This document shows, one piece after another, positions 42,921 through 51,554 of a DNA stretch of 64,000 bases (position 1 is the first letter of the stretch; every line of letters starts with the position of its first letter). The DNA lies in contig NZ_CP034753.1 of the NCBI RefSeq assembly GCF_004006235.1, forward strand, positions 3,224,001 to 3,288,000, given 5' to 3'. This stretch comes from Agromyces sp. LHK192. GTDB taxonomy: Bacteria; Actinomycetota; Actinomycetes; Actinomycetales; Microbacteriaceae. Under the pieces are notes generated by a model that saw only the letters and a program-made list of their open reading frames with translations, did no database searches and was not told where the DNA came from. Made by a program: the position numbers and the translations under genes.

Positions 42921-43736
42921 TCAGGCCCTGCAGCCCCAGCGCCAGGTGCCGTCGTGGAAGACGGGCACCATCTCCCGGCCCAGGCAGGGCCCGCAGTCCT
43001 CGTCGCGCGGGCTCGCCGGAAGGCCCGGGTACGCGGATGCATCGAACCCGGCCGCCGCCGGCGCGGGTGCCGCCTCGGCGGATCCTTCCGCAGCGGATGC
43101 CTCGGACGACGCTTCGGACGCCGACGCGGCGGTCGTGCTCGCCGCGGCGTCGGCTGCCGCGGCCGCGACGGCTGCCGCCTCTGCCGCCAGTCGTGCGGCT
43201 TCGGCCGCAGCGGCTTCGGCGGCTCGGAACTCGGCGACGGCCGCGGCGACCCGCTCGTGCTCGGCCACCAGCGCGGTGCGCGCCGCGACCACCGGTGCCG
43301 CGACGGCGGACGTCGCCGCCCGTTCGACGAGGCCCTCGCGAGCAGCCACGAGTGACGCGGCTGCATCCGCGCCGAGCACCGCGGATGCCTCGGCGGCGAG
43401 CGCGGCCGAGGCATCGACGGCCGTCGCCGCGAGGTGCGTGGCCGCGCCGAGCCGTACGGCGGCGAGGTCGACCCCGGCCGCCCCGGTGCCGATGCCCGCT
43501 CCGACCGTCGGCGCGGCCACGGGCGCCGCGGCCCGTTCGACCGCGTTCGCGGGTGCGCCGACCCCGGCGGCGAGCGCGATCAGGCCGACGCTCGCGACGG
43601 CGGCGAACCTCCGCCCGAGCCGTCGACGACCCGCTCCCCGGCGCTCGCTTCCCCGGTGTCCGATGCCCCGGTGTTCGATTGCCCGGTGTTCGATTGCCCG
43701 GCGCGACCGTGTCGCCGAACGTGTGACCTCGTCCAT
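42921..43736 (-). CDS. Secreted alanine-rich coiled-coil protein
   Basis: A 271-residue protein. A basic N-terminus carries three near-repeats (AIEHRAIEHRGIGHRG) before a signal peptide FAAVASVGLIALAAGVGAPA ending ANA-VER. The mature part is extremely Ala-rich and helical (residues 75-225; EHERVAAAVAEFRAAEAAAA), a probable coiled coil. The C-terminus has DEDCGPCLGREMVPVFHDGT WRWGCRA with three Cys, possibly a small disulfide or metal knot. ATG 43736. No family recognised; an envelope structural role is plausible. Confidence 0.7.
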   Translation of the reverse strand: MDEVTRSATRSRRAIEHRAIEHRGIGHRGSERRGAGRRRLGRRFAAVASVGLIALAAGVGAPANAVERAAAPVAAPTVGAGIGTGAAGVDLAAVRLGAATHLAATAVDASAALAAEASAVLGADAAASLVAAREGLVERAATSAVAAPVVAARTALVAEHERVAAAVAEFRAAEAAAAEAARLAAEAAAVAAAAADAAASTTAASASEASSEASAAEGSAEAAPAPAAAGFDASAYPGLPASPRDEDCGPCLGREMVPVFHDGTWRWGCRA

Positions 43737-43902
43737 TCGTTTCCCCCGAATCCCGAATGTGCGATCCCATCGCCATGCGGCGCCGGCCCCCCGGCCGGAC
43801 TCGCACGACGCCAATCTAGCGGGACGATTGGCTGAAAGCCCATCGGATCCGCGAAATTCCGCGGATCCGCGGCGCATCCCGCCACTGCTAGGCTCCCCAT
43901 CC

Positions 43903-45183
43903 ATGCGCCGCGTAAGGATTCCTTCCCTCGCCGTCGCCCGTTGGTCCCTCGTCGTGCAGTTCGCCCTCTTCGGCGTGATCCTCTCGTCGTGGATGAGCCG
44001 GATGCCGTCGATCAAGGCCGCGCTCGACGTCAGCGCCCTGCAACTGGGCTCCCTGCTGATCGTCGGAGGGGTCGGCACGCTCATCGGCGCACTCGGCGCC
44101 GGGGCGTTGATCGCGAGGTTCGGGACGCGGTCGGTCCTCGCCTCCGGCACGATCGTCAACTCGCTCGGCTTCGGGCTGCTGATCGCCGCGACCGTTTCCG
44201 GCTCGATCGCGCTGTTCGCGGCCGGCTCCTTCATCAACGGGCTCTGCGGCGCGCTCGTCAACGTGCCGATCAACGTGAACGCCGCGGCGATCGAGCGGAG
44301 GATGGGCCGCTCGGTGCTCGCCCAGTTCCACGCCGCGTTCTCGATCGGCGCGGCGAGCGGCGCCGCGCTGGCCGCGGGATTCTCGTGGCTCGGCGTGCAC
44401 GTCGCCGTGCAGGTCGCGATCGTCACCGCCGTCGTCACCGCGGCCCGGCTCCTCCTGCTCAGGCCCGCGACCGCCGTCACCGAGGCCCACGACCGCCCGG
44501 ACGGCGATTCCACCCGAACGCGGCGCCCGGTCCGCGAGGCGCTCGGCGCCTGGCTCGAACCCCGCACCCTGCTGCTCGGGCTCGTGCTGCTCGCCGCGTC
44601 GCTCGCCGAGGGCTCCGCGACGACCTGGATGTCACTCGCCGTGGTCGAGGGATTCGACCAGCTCGAGTCGGTGGGCGCGATGGCCTACGCGACGTTCGTC
44701 GTGTCGATGACGGTGTTCCGCTTCCAGGGCGGCCGCCTGATCGATCGATTCGGTCGCGTCGCCGTGCTCCGCGTCTCGAACGTGTCGGCGCTCATCGGCC
44801 TCGCGCTGTTCGTCTTCGGCCCGAACCTGCCGATCGCGTGGGTCGGCATCGTGCTGTGGGGCTGCGGCGCCGCGCTCGGCAACCCGATCGTGATCACGGC
44901 CGCGTCGGACGACCCGGCGAAGGCCGGCCCCCGGGTGGCCGTCGTGACCTCGTTCTCGACGATCTCGGCGCTCGCGGCGCCGCCGGTGCTCGGGCTGCTG
45001 GCCGACACGCTCGGCGCGCGCGACGCGTTGTTCGCGATCGCAGCGCTCATCGTCGTCAGCCTCGTGCTTTCGGGTCAGGTCCGGCGGCGCGAACCGCTCC
45101 AGGGCGACGCGACGCGCACCGACACCGACACCGACACCGACACCGGTTCGGTGACTACCAGCGCGGGTGGATCGCGGACCTGA
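43903..45183 (+). CDS. Major facilitator superfamily (MFS) transporter
   Basis: A 426-residue transporter with about twelve hydrophobic helices. ATG 43903 follows TAGGCT by eight bases; longer upstream frames are shadows of the antisense gene. Motifs: GVILSSWMSRMPSIKAALDV at the start, LIARFGTRSVLASG (loop 2-3 motif A), RLIDRFGRVAVLR in the second half. This group resembles MFS proteins often annotated as fucose- or sugar-type, but the substrate is unknown. The C-terminal tail contains a (Asp-Thr)4 run encoded by repeated GACACC at 45121-45141, and its last 29 bases overlap the convergent aldo/keto reductase gene. Confidence 0.9.
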   Translation: MRRVRIPSLAVARWSLVVQFALFGVILSSWMSRMPSIKAALDVSALQLGSLLIVGGVGTLIGALGAGALIARFGTRSVLASGTIVNSLGFGLLIAATVSGSIALFAAGSFINGLCGALVNVPINVNAAAIERRMGRSVLAQFHAAFSIGAASGAALAAGFSWLGVHVAVQVAIVTAVVTAARLLLLRPATAVTEAHDRPDGDSTRTRRPVREALGAWLEPRTLLLGLVLLAASLAEGSATTWMSLAVVEGFDQLESVGAMAYATFVVSMTVFRFQGGRLIDRFGRVAVLRVSNVSALIGLALFVFGPNLPIAWVGIVLWGCGAALGNPIVITAASDDPAKAGPRVAVVTSFSTISALAAPPVLGLLADTLGARDALFAIAALIVVSLVLSGQVRRREPLQGDATRTDTDTDTDTGSVTTSAGGSRT

Positions 45184-46144
45184 GTTCGCGGTCGTAGAGC
45201 TCGCGCACCTGGTCGCCGAACGAGGCCGGCAGCTCGAGCGAGCCCGCGGCCGCATTGGCCCGCGCCTGCTCGGGATTGCGGGCGCCCGGGATCACGGTGC
45301 TCACTCCGGGCTGCGCGGCGACCCACGCGAGGGCGACCTGGGCCGCGGTGGCATCCGGTGCGGCCCGCTTCGCGAGCTCGGCGAACTCGGCGGCCGCGCG
45401 CACGCCCGTCGCGTAGTCGACCCCCGAGAACGTCTCCCCGACGTCGAAGGACTCGCCGTGCCGGTTGAAGGTGCGGTGGTCGTTCTCCGCGAAGGTCGTG
45501 TCGAGCGTGTACCGGCCCGACAGCAGTCCGCTCGCGAGGGGGACGCGCGCGATGACGCCGACTCCGGCCGCCTGCGCCGCCGGCAGCACCTCGTCGAGCG
45601 GCTTCAGCCGGAACGCGTTGAGGATGATCTGCACCGTCGCGACGTTCGGGCGCGCGATCGCCGCGAGCGCCTCGTCGACGAGTTCGACGCTCACGCCGTA
45701 CGCCGCGATCGCGCCCTCGTCGACCAGGGTGTCGAGCGCGTCGAACACGCGGTCGTCGGCGTAGAGCGCCGTCGGCGGGCAGTGCAGTTGCACGAGGTCG
45801 AGCGTGTCGACCCCGAGGTTCACGCGCGACCGGTCGGTCCAAGCGCGGAAGTTCGCCATCGTGTAGTGCTCGACGAGCTGCGGCATCCGCCGGCCCATCT
45901 TCGTCGCGACGGTGACCCCGGCATCGGGGTTGGCGCGCAACCAGGTGCCGATCAGCGACTCGCTGCGGCCGTCGCCGTAGACGTCGGCGGTGTCGAAGGC
46001 CGTGACCCCGGCGTCGTGGGCCGCGTCGAGCACGGCGAGGGCGTCGGCTTCGTCGACCTCGCCCCAGTCGGCGCCGAGCTGCCAGGTGCCGAGGCCGATC
46101 GCGGAGACGGTGCGGCCGGTGCGGCCGAGAACGTGGTTCTGCAT
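45155..46144 (-). CDS. Aldo/keto reductase
   Basis: A 329-residue NADPH-dependent oxidoreductase starting MQNHVLGRTGRTVSAIGLGT. TIM-barrel family motifs: FDTADVYGDGRSESLIGTWL (catalytic Asp/Tyr), VATKMGRRM (catalytic Lys), DLVQLHCPP (catalytic His), AAYGVSVELV and the cofactor-binding end VSTVIPGARNPEQARANAAA. TAGGGT seven bases before ATG indicates a leaderless start. The substrate is unknown. The end overlaps the convergent MFS gene by 29 bases. Confidence 0.93.
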   Translation of the reverse strand: MQNHVLGRTGRTVSAIGLGTWQLGADWGEVDEADALAVLDAAHDAGVTAFDTADVYGDGRSESLIGTWLRANPDAGVTVATKMGRRMPQLVEHYTMANFRAWTDRSRVNLGVDTLDLVQLHCPPTALYADDRVFDALDTLVDEGAIAAYGVSVELVDEALAAIARPNVATVQIILNAFRLKPLDEVLPAAQAAGVGVIARVPLASGLLSGRYTLDTTFAENDHRTFNRHGESFDVGETFSGVDYATGVRAAAEFAELAKRAAPDATAAQVALAWVAAQPGVSTVIPGARNPEQARANAAAGSLELPASFGDQVRELYDRELRSAIHPRW

Positions 46145-46262
46145 GGATTCGACCCTACGCGCGGGCGCCGACGCGCGCGGGCGCCGACGCGCGCGGGCGA
46201 AACTGCGGAACGCGAACGGCGGGAACGCGAGCGGCGGGAACGGGCGGCAGGGTCGGGCGCGA

Positions 46263-46676
46263 TCAGGCGACACGCGGCGGCACGGCGCGCAGCGCCCGCC
46301 AGCCGTCGGCGACGGCGCAGGAACCGAGCGTCGTGAACCCCGCGTCCCGGAGCGCATGTCGCACGGATGCCTCCCCGGTGGCGCCCTCGAGCGCCGCGCC
46401 GTGCACGACCCAGGTCGGGGCCACGACCCCGCACTCGAGCAGCCAGGCCGGAAGGCCGACCAGCTGGTCCTCGCTGCGGACCACGGTGACGACGACCTCG
46501 GCGTCCCACGGCATCGCGCGATCGACGCCGTCGAGCACTTCGGCGAGTTCCGGGACGGGTAACTCGCCGCGGACGGCGACGACCGATCCGGGGGTCAACC
46601 CGAGGCGTTCGGCCAGGCGCGGCCGAGTGGAGATGTCACCGACCGCAGCGTCGGCGGATACCTTCGATTCCCCCAT
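46263..46676 (-). CDS. DUF3052-like hypothetical protein
   Basis: 137 residues from ATG 46676 (GGGGGGAA four bases upstream). The layout RLGLTPGSVVAVRGELPVPE, PWDAEVVVTVVRSED, then TWVVHGAALEG, SVRHALRDAGFTTLGSCAVA and DGWRALRAVPPRVA resembles DUF3052 proteins, which are small regulators in actinobacteria, but the match is by eye and the acidic residues differ. No signal peptide. Function unknown. Confidence 0.6.
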   Translation of the reverse strand: MGESKVSADAAVGDISTRPRLAERLGLTPGSVVAVRGELPVPELAEVLDGVDRAMPWDAEVVVTVVRSEDQLVGLPAWLLECGVVAPTWVVHGAALEGATGEASVRHALRDAGFTTLGSCAVADGWRALRAVPPRVA

Positions 46677-46772
46677 ACGTTCCCCCCGGGTCATCTTCGC
46701 GGCAGACGACGATCCTCGCAATGGGAAATCGACGAATGGCGGAAGAAGACCCGGGAGGGCGGCATCCGGTCG

Positions 46773-47252
46773 TCACACGGCGTCGCCGTCGCTCGGTCCG
46801 GCGCCTTCCGCACCACCCTCCTGCTCGGCTCCGAACGGCCGACGCGATGCGACGGGGATGAGCGGATGCTCCGCCCGGTCTCGGATCTGCTGGACGACCC
46901 AGCTGTTGCCGTCGGGGTCCTCGAATCCGAAGAAGGTGCCCCCGTCGCGAGGGTCGATCACCTGGATCTCACCGCACTCGACCTCGCGCCCGGTGAGCTC
47001 GGCACGCGCTGCCTCGGCGTCCGCGACGATCAACTGCACGCCCTTGAGCGAACCCGGCGCCATCTCGTTCTGCGCCGGCAGGGTGCCGACCACGATCGAG
47101 CAGCCCGACCCGGTCGGGGTGAGCTGCGCGAAGCGTTGGTCGCCGGCCATCGTGTCGTGGTCGAGCGCGAAGCCGACCTGATCGCGGTAGAACGCGATCG
47201 CACGGTCCAGGTCGCTCACCGAGACGATGACGACCTCGAGCGTCCAGTCCAT
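46773..47252 (-). CDS. VOC (glyoxalase/bleomycin-resistance fold) family protein
   Basis: A 159-residue VOC protein starting MDWTLEVVIVSVSDLDRAIA with FYRDQVGFALDHD, SIVVGTLPAQ, KGVQLIVADAEAARAEL and FFGFEDPDGNSWVVQQI, the paired beta-alpha-beta-beta-beta pattern. It is the last gene of an ArsR-SRPBCC-VOC operon; the ATG comes one base after the SRPBCC stop. Substrate unknown; metal-dependent dioxygenase, isomerase or drug-binding roles are all known in the fold. A polar tail of about 30 residues follows the domain. Confidence 0.88.
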   Translation of the reverse strand: MDWTLEVVIVSVSDLDRAIAFYRDQVGFALDHDTMAGDQRFAQLTPTGSGCSIVVGTLPAQNEMAPGSLKGVQLIVADAEAARAELTGREVECGEIQVIDPRDGGTFFGFEDPDGNSWVVQQIRDRAEHPLIPVASRRPFGAEQEGGAEGAGPSDGDAV

Positions 47253-47253
47253 G

Positions 47254-47769
47254 TCACGACACTCCCGCCGAGGTCTCCGCGGCGGCCAGCTCCGCCGCCA
47301 GCGCCTCGAGCCGGGCGTAGCCCTCGGACACACCCGTCTCCATGTCGGAGGCGACCATGCCGTCGCGTGCCTCGACCGACGGATACGTCGAGTGGATGCG
47401 CAGGCGGGCGCGGCCGCCGCCGAGGTCCTCGAAGGCGATGGTCTCGATGGCGACGACATCGGGGAAGCCCTCGAACTCGAACGTCTGCACGGCGAACTCG
47501 TTCTCGCGCACGCTGTGGAACGTGCCGTTGAACCCCCACGCGCCCCCGTCCGCGTCGCGGTGGACGTAGCGGTAGCCGCCCTGGGTGCTGAAGTCCCAGC
47601 GCTCGATGTCCATCTCGTAGCCGTTCGGCCCGAGCCACTGCTTGACGAGCGCCGGGTCGCGGTGCGCCTCGAACAGTGCGGCGACGGGTGCGTCGAACTC
47701 GCGGGTGATCTCGATGAACGGCAGGCCCTCGGGGGCCTCGATGGTGACGGCGTTGGTGTTGGTGCTCAT
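47254..47769 (-). CDS. SRPBCC/AHSA1-type protein
   Basis: A 171-residue START-like domain protein: FIEITREFDAPVAALFEAHR, VKQWLGPNGYEMDIERWDFS, GGYRYVHRDADGGAWGFNGT, then IETIAFEDLGGGRARLRIHS and a long C-terminal helix. Such AHSA1-like proteins are regularly encoded next to ArsR regulators, as here (ATGA overlap with the regulator's stop). A ligand-binding or stress role is assumed for this class; the ligand is unknown. Confidence 0.9.
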   Translation of the reverse strand: MSTNTNAVTIEAPEGLPFIEITREFDAPVAALFEAHRDPALVKQWLGPNGYEMDIERWDFSTQGGYRYVHRDADGGAWGFNGTFHSVRENEFAVQTFEFEGFPDVVAIETIAFEDLGGGRARLRIHSTYPSVEARDGMVASDMETGVSEGYARLEALAAELAAAETSAGVS

Positions 47770-48176
47770 TGCTCCTGCTCCTTCGATGTTCCGTCGGTGC
47801 CTGCGGCATCGGCGGATGCTCGGCGCTCGGTGGGCGATGCGGCGGTCGCATCGGCGAGCAGCGCGTCCAGCGCCCGGAACTGCTGCTCGTGGATCAGCCG
47901 ATACCGGTCGATCCATGCGGTGAGCGACTCGAGGGCCGCGGGGTTCAGGTGCACGGGTCGGCGTTGCGCGTCCCGCGTGCGCGTGACGAGCCCGGCCTGC
48001 TCGAGCACCTGGATGTGCTTGGACACCGCCTGCTTGGTGATGTCGAACGGTTCGGCGAGGTCGTTGACGGTCGCGGATCCGCGGCTCAGCCGAGCCACGA
48101 TGCGTCGGCGCACCGGGTCGGCCAGGGCCATGAAGGCTCGGTCGAGCCGGTCGTCGGCACCGGGATCCACAATCAT
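47766..48176 (-). CDS. ArsR-family winged-helix regulator
   Basis: A 136-residue repressor, first gene of the operon. DRAFMALADPVRRRIVARLS starts the winged helix, recognition helix DITKQAVSKHIQVLEQAGLV, wing TRTRDAQRRPVHLNPAALES, and a dimerisation helix at the end. No CxC-type metal motif, so this is the non-metal branch commonly paired with SRPBCC proteins. ATG 48176 has GGAG nine bases upstream; TTG 48179 is the alternative. The AT-rich dyad upstream is the likely operator. Confidence 0.9.
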   Translation of the reverse strand: MIVDPGADDRLDRAFMALADPVRRRIVARLSRGSATVNDLAEPFDITKQAVSKHIQVLEQAGLVTRTRDAQRRPVHLNPAALESLTAWIDRYRLIHEQQFRALDALLADATAASPTERRASADAAGTDGTSKEQEQ

Positions 48177-48186
48177 CAACTACTCC

Positions 48187-48208
48187 ATTGATCAACCATT
48201 TGATTGAT
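48187..48208. promoter_or_regulatory. Putative operator of the ArsR-SRPBCC-VOC operon
   Basis: ATTGATCAACC/ATTTGATTGAT forms an imperfect dyad with half-site ATnnATCAA, AT-rich in a GC-rich setting. It lies 10 bases before the ArsR start, with TAGCGT on the minus strand just beyond. This position fits autorepression. Confidence 0.5.
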
Positions 48209-48368
48209 TACGCTACGACGCGGATGCCCCGGCGTCAAGGCCCCGATCGCCACCCTCCACAGATCGGGCCAACGCTGCCCACCGGTCGATGCGGGTCGCT
48301 AGCATTCGAGCACCCCCACGCCCGAGCATCCGCGCGCCCGCGCGCACTCGAAAGGATCCGATCCCGCC

Positions 48369-49853
48369 GTGTTCGACCTCCTCCTCAGCCCGATCCCCGC
48401 GATCATCGTCGGCGTCCTCGTCGTCGTCCTGGTCGTCTTCATCTACGCCAAGGTGCTCTACAAGAACGTCAGCCCCGACGAGGCCGTGATCATCACCGGC
48501 AAGCGGTCGCGCCGCAGGGTCGTCGACGGCGTCGAGACCGAGCAGTCGGGCCAGCGGGTCGTGCACGGCCAGGGCGTCTGGGTCATGCCGTTCTTCCAGA
48601 AGGCGCACAAGATCTCGCTGCGGTCGCGCGCGATCGAGATCCAGGCCGTCGCGCAGACCGCGAACGGCATCACGATGAACGTCGACGCCGTCGCGATCGT
48701 CAAGGTCGGCGACAGCGACCAGGCCATCCGCGCCGCCGCCCAGCGCTTCCTCGGCCAGGACAAGAACATCGACGCGTTCGCGCTCGAGGTGCTGTCGGGC
48801 TCGCTGCGCTCCTCGGTCGGCGCCACCGACGTCATCACCATCATCAACAAGCGCGACGAGCTCAGCGCCGCCGTGCTCGACATCGCGCGCCGCTCGCTCG
48901 AGAACCAGGGCCTCGACGTCGACTCGTTCGAGATCAAGGGCATCAGCGACAGCAACGGGTACATCGAGGACCTCGGCCGTGCCGAGCAGGCGAAGGTCCG
49001 CAAGCAGGCCGAGGTCGCCGAGTCGCAGGCCACGCGCGAGTCGCGCGAGGCGCAGATCGCCGCCGACCAGGCCGTCGCCGAGCGCGAGGCCGCGCTCTGG
49101 CTGCGCAAGGCCGAACTGCAACGCGAGACCGACAAGGCGACCGCCGAGGCATCCGCCGCACGCCCGCTCGCCGAGGCGCTCAGCCAGCAGGAGGTCGTCG
49201 CGCAGCAGGAGATCACCGCACAGAAGAAGGCCAACCTGCGCAAGGCCGAGCTCGAATCCGAGGTCAACGCGGTCGCCGACGCCGAAGCGTACAAGGTTCG
49301 CGTGACCGCCGAGGCCGCAGCACAGGCCGCGCGCCTGCGCGCCGAAGCCGACCGCGACGCCCGTCGGGCCGCAGCGCAGGCCCTCGCCGCCGAAGGTGCC
49401 GCAGAGGCCGAGGCGATCCTCGCGCGCGGACAGGCGGAAGCCGCGTCGACGAAGGCCGCGGCCGAGGCCGTCGCCGAGCAGTCCGAGGCGCTGCTGCAGA
49501 TGCGCCTGATCGAGGTGCTGCCCGCGCTCGCGCGCGAGCTCGCCGCGCCGATGGGCAACATCGACCAGCTCACCGTCGTCTCGACCGACGGCGCGAGCCA
49601 GCTCGCGAAGAACGCCGTCTCGGGCATCACCGAGGTCGACGCGATGCTCGGCTCCACGATGGGCGTCACGATCAGGGACCTGCTCGGCGCGTTCGTCGGC
49701 GGCACCGCCGCCGGCGCCGCATCGGCGAAGGCGCTCGACGAAGTCCCCGCGGTGCAGCCCGCGACCCCGGGCCGGGTCATCGTGGCCGACGAGGCCGTCG
49801 ATGCACGGGCGGTCGACGCCGGAGCGGTCGACGCCGGGGCATCCGCTCGCTGA
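48369..49853 (+). CDS. Flotillin-like SPFH/band 7 protein
   Basis: A 494-residue membrane-scaffold protein. An N-terminal hairpin or membrane helix (PAIIVGVLVVVLVVFIYAKV, residues 9-28) is followed by an SPFH domain (about 30-210; DEAVIITGKRSRRRVV, KAHKISLRSRAIEIQAVAQT, LGQDKNIDAFALEVLSGSLR, SFEIKGISDSNGYIEDLGRA). A long heptad-rich coiled coil (about 215-390, many Glu-Ala repeats) and a Gly/Ala tail complete it. Flotillins organise lipid domains and help assemble envelope machinery. GTG 48369 start; no strong ribosome-binding site. Single gene ended by the hairpin at 49868. Confidence 0.93.
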   Translation: MFDLLLSPIPAIIVGVLVVVLVVFIYAKVLYKNVSPDEAVIITGKRSRRRVVDGVETEQSGQRVVHGQGVWVMPFFQKAHKISLRSRAIEIQAVAQTANGITMNVDAVAIVKVGDSDQAIRAAAQRFLGQDKNIDAFALEVLSGSLRSSVGATDVITIINKRDELSAAVLDIARRSLENQGLDVDSFEIKGISDSNGYIEDLGRAEQAKVRKQAEVAESQATRESREAQIAADQAVAEREAALWLRKAELQRETDKATAEASAARPLAEALSQQEVVAQQEITAQKKANLRKAELESEVNAVADAEAYKVRVTAEAAAQAARLRAEADRDARRAAAQALAAEGAAEAEAILARGQAEAASTKAAAEAVAEQSEALLQMRLIEVLPALARELAAPMGNIDQLTVVSTDGASQLAKNAVSGITEVDAMLGSTMGVTIRDLLGAFVGGTAAGAASAKALDEVPAVQPATPGRVIVADEAVDARAVDAGAVDAGASAR

Positions 49854-49867
49854 CCGGTCTCACTCCT

Positions 49868-49905
49868 GCGGGGGCGGTGATCGTGTGCACGATCGCCGCC
49901 CCCGC
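49868..49905. terminator. Hairpin terminator of the flotillin-like gene
   Basis: GCGGGGGCGGTGATCGTG (49868-49885) pairs with 49888-49905 at 17 of 18 positions around a two-base loop. It begins 14 bases after the stop codon. Confidence 0.8.
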
Positions 49906-49995
49906 TCGTGCATCGGGGGACTGGCGGCGGACCCTGCGGACGACGAGAATCGCCGCGTCGAGAACCACGACGACCGCGACCGATGGAGGAACGCC

Positions 49996-50415
49996 ATGTC
50001 CGTGCTGCTCAACCCATATCTCAGCTTCGAGGCGAACGCGCGCGAGGCGCTCGAGTTCTACCAGGGCGTGTTCGGCGGCGACCTCGCCATCAGCACCTTC
50101 GCCGAGGGCGGCCAGAGCGACGATCCGGTCGAGGGCAAGAAGGTGATGCACGGGCAGTTGACCACCGCCGACGGGTTCACGATCATGGCGTCCGACACCC
50201 CGCCCGGCATGCCGGTCGCAGCCCCCGCCGGATTCTCGATCTCGCTCTCGGGCGACGACGACGCCAAGCTCCGCGGATTCTGGGACGGCCTCGCCGACGG
50301 CGGCACGCCCGTGCTGCCGCTCGAGGTCGCACCGTGGGGCGACGCGTTCGGCATGATCGCCGACCGGTTCGGCGTGACCTGGATGGTGAACATCGCGGGG
50401 TCGCCTGCCGCCTGA
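49996..50415 (+). CDS. VOC family protein, PhnB-like
   Basis: A 139-residue protein starting MSVLLNPYLSFEANAREALE with FYQGVFGGDLAISTFAEGG, HGQLTTADGFTIMASDTPPG and a second half ending WGDAFGMIADRFGVTWMVNI. This is the PhnB/3-demethylubiquinone-methyltransferase-like branch of the glyoxalase fold. Function unknown in most members. GGAGGAACGCC before ATG 49996 is a strong ribosome-binding site. Preceded by a terminator and followed after 71 bases by vanZ on the same strand. Confidence 0.9.
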   Translation: MSVLLNPYLSFEANAREALEFYQGVFGGDLAISTFAEGGQSDDPVEGKKVMHGQLTTADGFTIMASDTPPGMPVAAPAGFSISLSGDDDAKLRGFWDGLADGGTPVLPLEVAPWGDAFGMIADRFGVTWMVNIAGSPAA

Positions 50416-50486
50416 TCGCGGCGACGTTGCGCAGACGCTCCGCGAACGTTCCGCGGATTCATAGGGAAGCACGGGAGGGTGGAGGC

Positions 50487-51017
50487 ATGCCCCGCCGCGT
50501 CGTGCTCGTCCTGCTCACGCTGGCGTACCTCGCGCTCATCGCCTGGGCGACGCTCGGATCGGTGTCGTGGCACGCGATCGGTTCGGAGGCGCGCTACGGC
50601 GTGCTGACGCCGTCGACCTGGCTCGACCCCGACACCTGGGAGGTCGGGTCGCGCTGGGAGTTCCGCGCGAACATCGCGATGTTCGTGCCCCTCGGCCTGT
50701 TGCTCGCGATGCTCGCAGGTCCCCGGCACTGGTTCTGGGCGCTGACCGGCACCGCCGCGGTCAGCGTCGCGATCGAGATCGCGCAGATCCCCCTCGACGA
50801 CCGCATCTCCGACCCCCGCGACCTCGTCGCGAACTCGGTCGGAGGTGCCATCGGCGTCGCGATCGCGGGCGTCGGCTGGCTCGGGATGCTGCTCGTGCGG
50901 GCGGTCGGCCGTGGCCTGCGTCGACCGCAGCCGCTGCAGACGACGACGGCACCCGCGCCGGGGTCGGTGCGGGTGCCGTCGAGCGGGGACCGGGAGTTCA
51001 GTCGAACAGGTCGCTGA
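50487..51017 (+). CDS. VanZ family membrane protein
   Basis: A 176-residue protein with four membrane helices: VLVLLTLAYLALIAWATLGS, a helix around WEFRANIAMFVPLGLLLAML, HWFWALTGTAAVSVAIEIAQ and LVANSVGGAIGVAIAGVGWL. The VanZ signature NIAMFVPLG and the D-RISDPRDLVANSVGG motif are both present. VanZ-like proteins are linked to glycopeptide tolerance in some bacteria, but most are of unknown role. The last ~35 residues are polar and are encoded across a terminator hairpin and the end of the convergent gene. Confidence 0.9.
   Translation: MPRRVVLVLLTLAYLALIAWATLGSVSWHAIGSEARYGVLTPSTWLDPDTWEVGSRWEFRANIAMFVPLGLLLAMLAGPRHWFWALTGTAAVSVAIEIAQIPLDDRISDPRDLVANSVGGAIGVAIAGVGWLGMLLVRAVGRGLRRPQPLQTTTAPAPGSVRVPSSGDREFSRTGR
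50946..50979. terminator. Terminator hairpin lying inside the end of the vanZ reading frame
   Basis: ACGGCACCCGC (50946-50956) pairs perfectly with GCGGGTGCCGT (50969-50979). It is 19 bases past the end of the convergent zinc-ribbon gene, so it serves that gene directly. For vanZ it lies inside the coding frame. Confidence 0.7.
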
Positions 51018-51432
51018 GCCAGTTGTCCTTCTTCTTCTTGCGGTAGTGGCCCTGGTCGTAGCCGTTCTGGGTGTAGCCGTTCCGGCCGTATCCGTCGTCG
51101 TGCCGGCGGTCGTCGTACCGGCGGTCGCCGCCGCCGGTCATCTGGCGCAGGAGGTCGAGCGGGTTGCCCGACTGCTGCTGCGGCGGGTAGGGCTGCTGGC
51201 CCTGCGGCGGGTAGGGGTGCTGCGCCTGGGTCGGGTACGGCTGCTGCTGGGGCGCGACCTGCGGGGCCGGCTGCTGCGGCGCGGCCTGCGGCCGGTCGTC
51301 GCCCGCGCGGTCGATGATCTTGTCGAGCTCGCCGCGATCGAGCCACACGCCGCGACACTGCGGGCAATAATCGATCTCGATCCCGCTGCGCTCGCTCATG
51401 ACGAGCGTGGATCCGTCGGTGGGGCACTGCAT
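50998..51432 (-). CDS. Zf-TFIIB-type zinc-ribbon protein with Gln/Pro-rich linker
   Basis: A 144-residue protein. The zinc ribbon is at residues 1-45: MQCPTDGSTLVMSERSGIEI, DYCPQCRGVWLDRGELDKII, with CP-x(n)-CPxC ligands and the zf-TFIIB ending. It is followed by a Gln/Pro/Tyr-rich low-complexity stretch (about 50-90, PYPPQGQQ-type repeats) and a basic C-terminus (RKKKKDNWLSDLFD). Role unknown; the family is common as single genes. The end overlaps the convergent vanZ frame by 20 bases. AGGAG lies six bases before ATG. Confidence 0.9.
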   Translation of the reverse strand: MQCPTDGSTLVMSERSGIEIDYCPQCRGVWLDRGELDKIIDRAGDDRPQAAPQQPAPQVAPQQQPYPTQAQHPYPPQGQQPYPPQQQSGNPLDLLRQMTGGGDRRYDDRRHDDGYGRNGYTQNGYDQGHYRKKKKDNWLSDLFD

Positions 51433-51554
51433 CAGGAGGCTCCTTCGTGGATGGGTCGGCCGGGGACTGGTCGGCCGGGATGGATCCAGCCTAGGCAGCA
51501 CGGCTGAACGGATGCCCCGAGTGCGGCGTCGGCGGCGGCGGGTAGCCTCGGGGC

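Noticed and set aside
45118..45144. Repeated ACCGAC tract as a regulatory repeat
   Set aside because: It lies in the coding sequence of the MFS tail (Asp-Thr repeats) and is most simply a disordered C-terminus.
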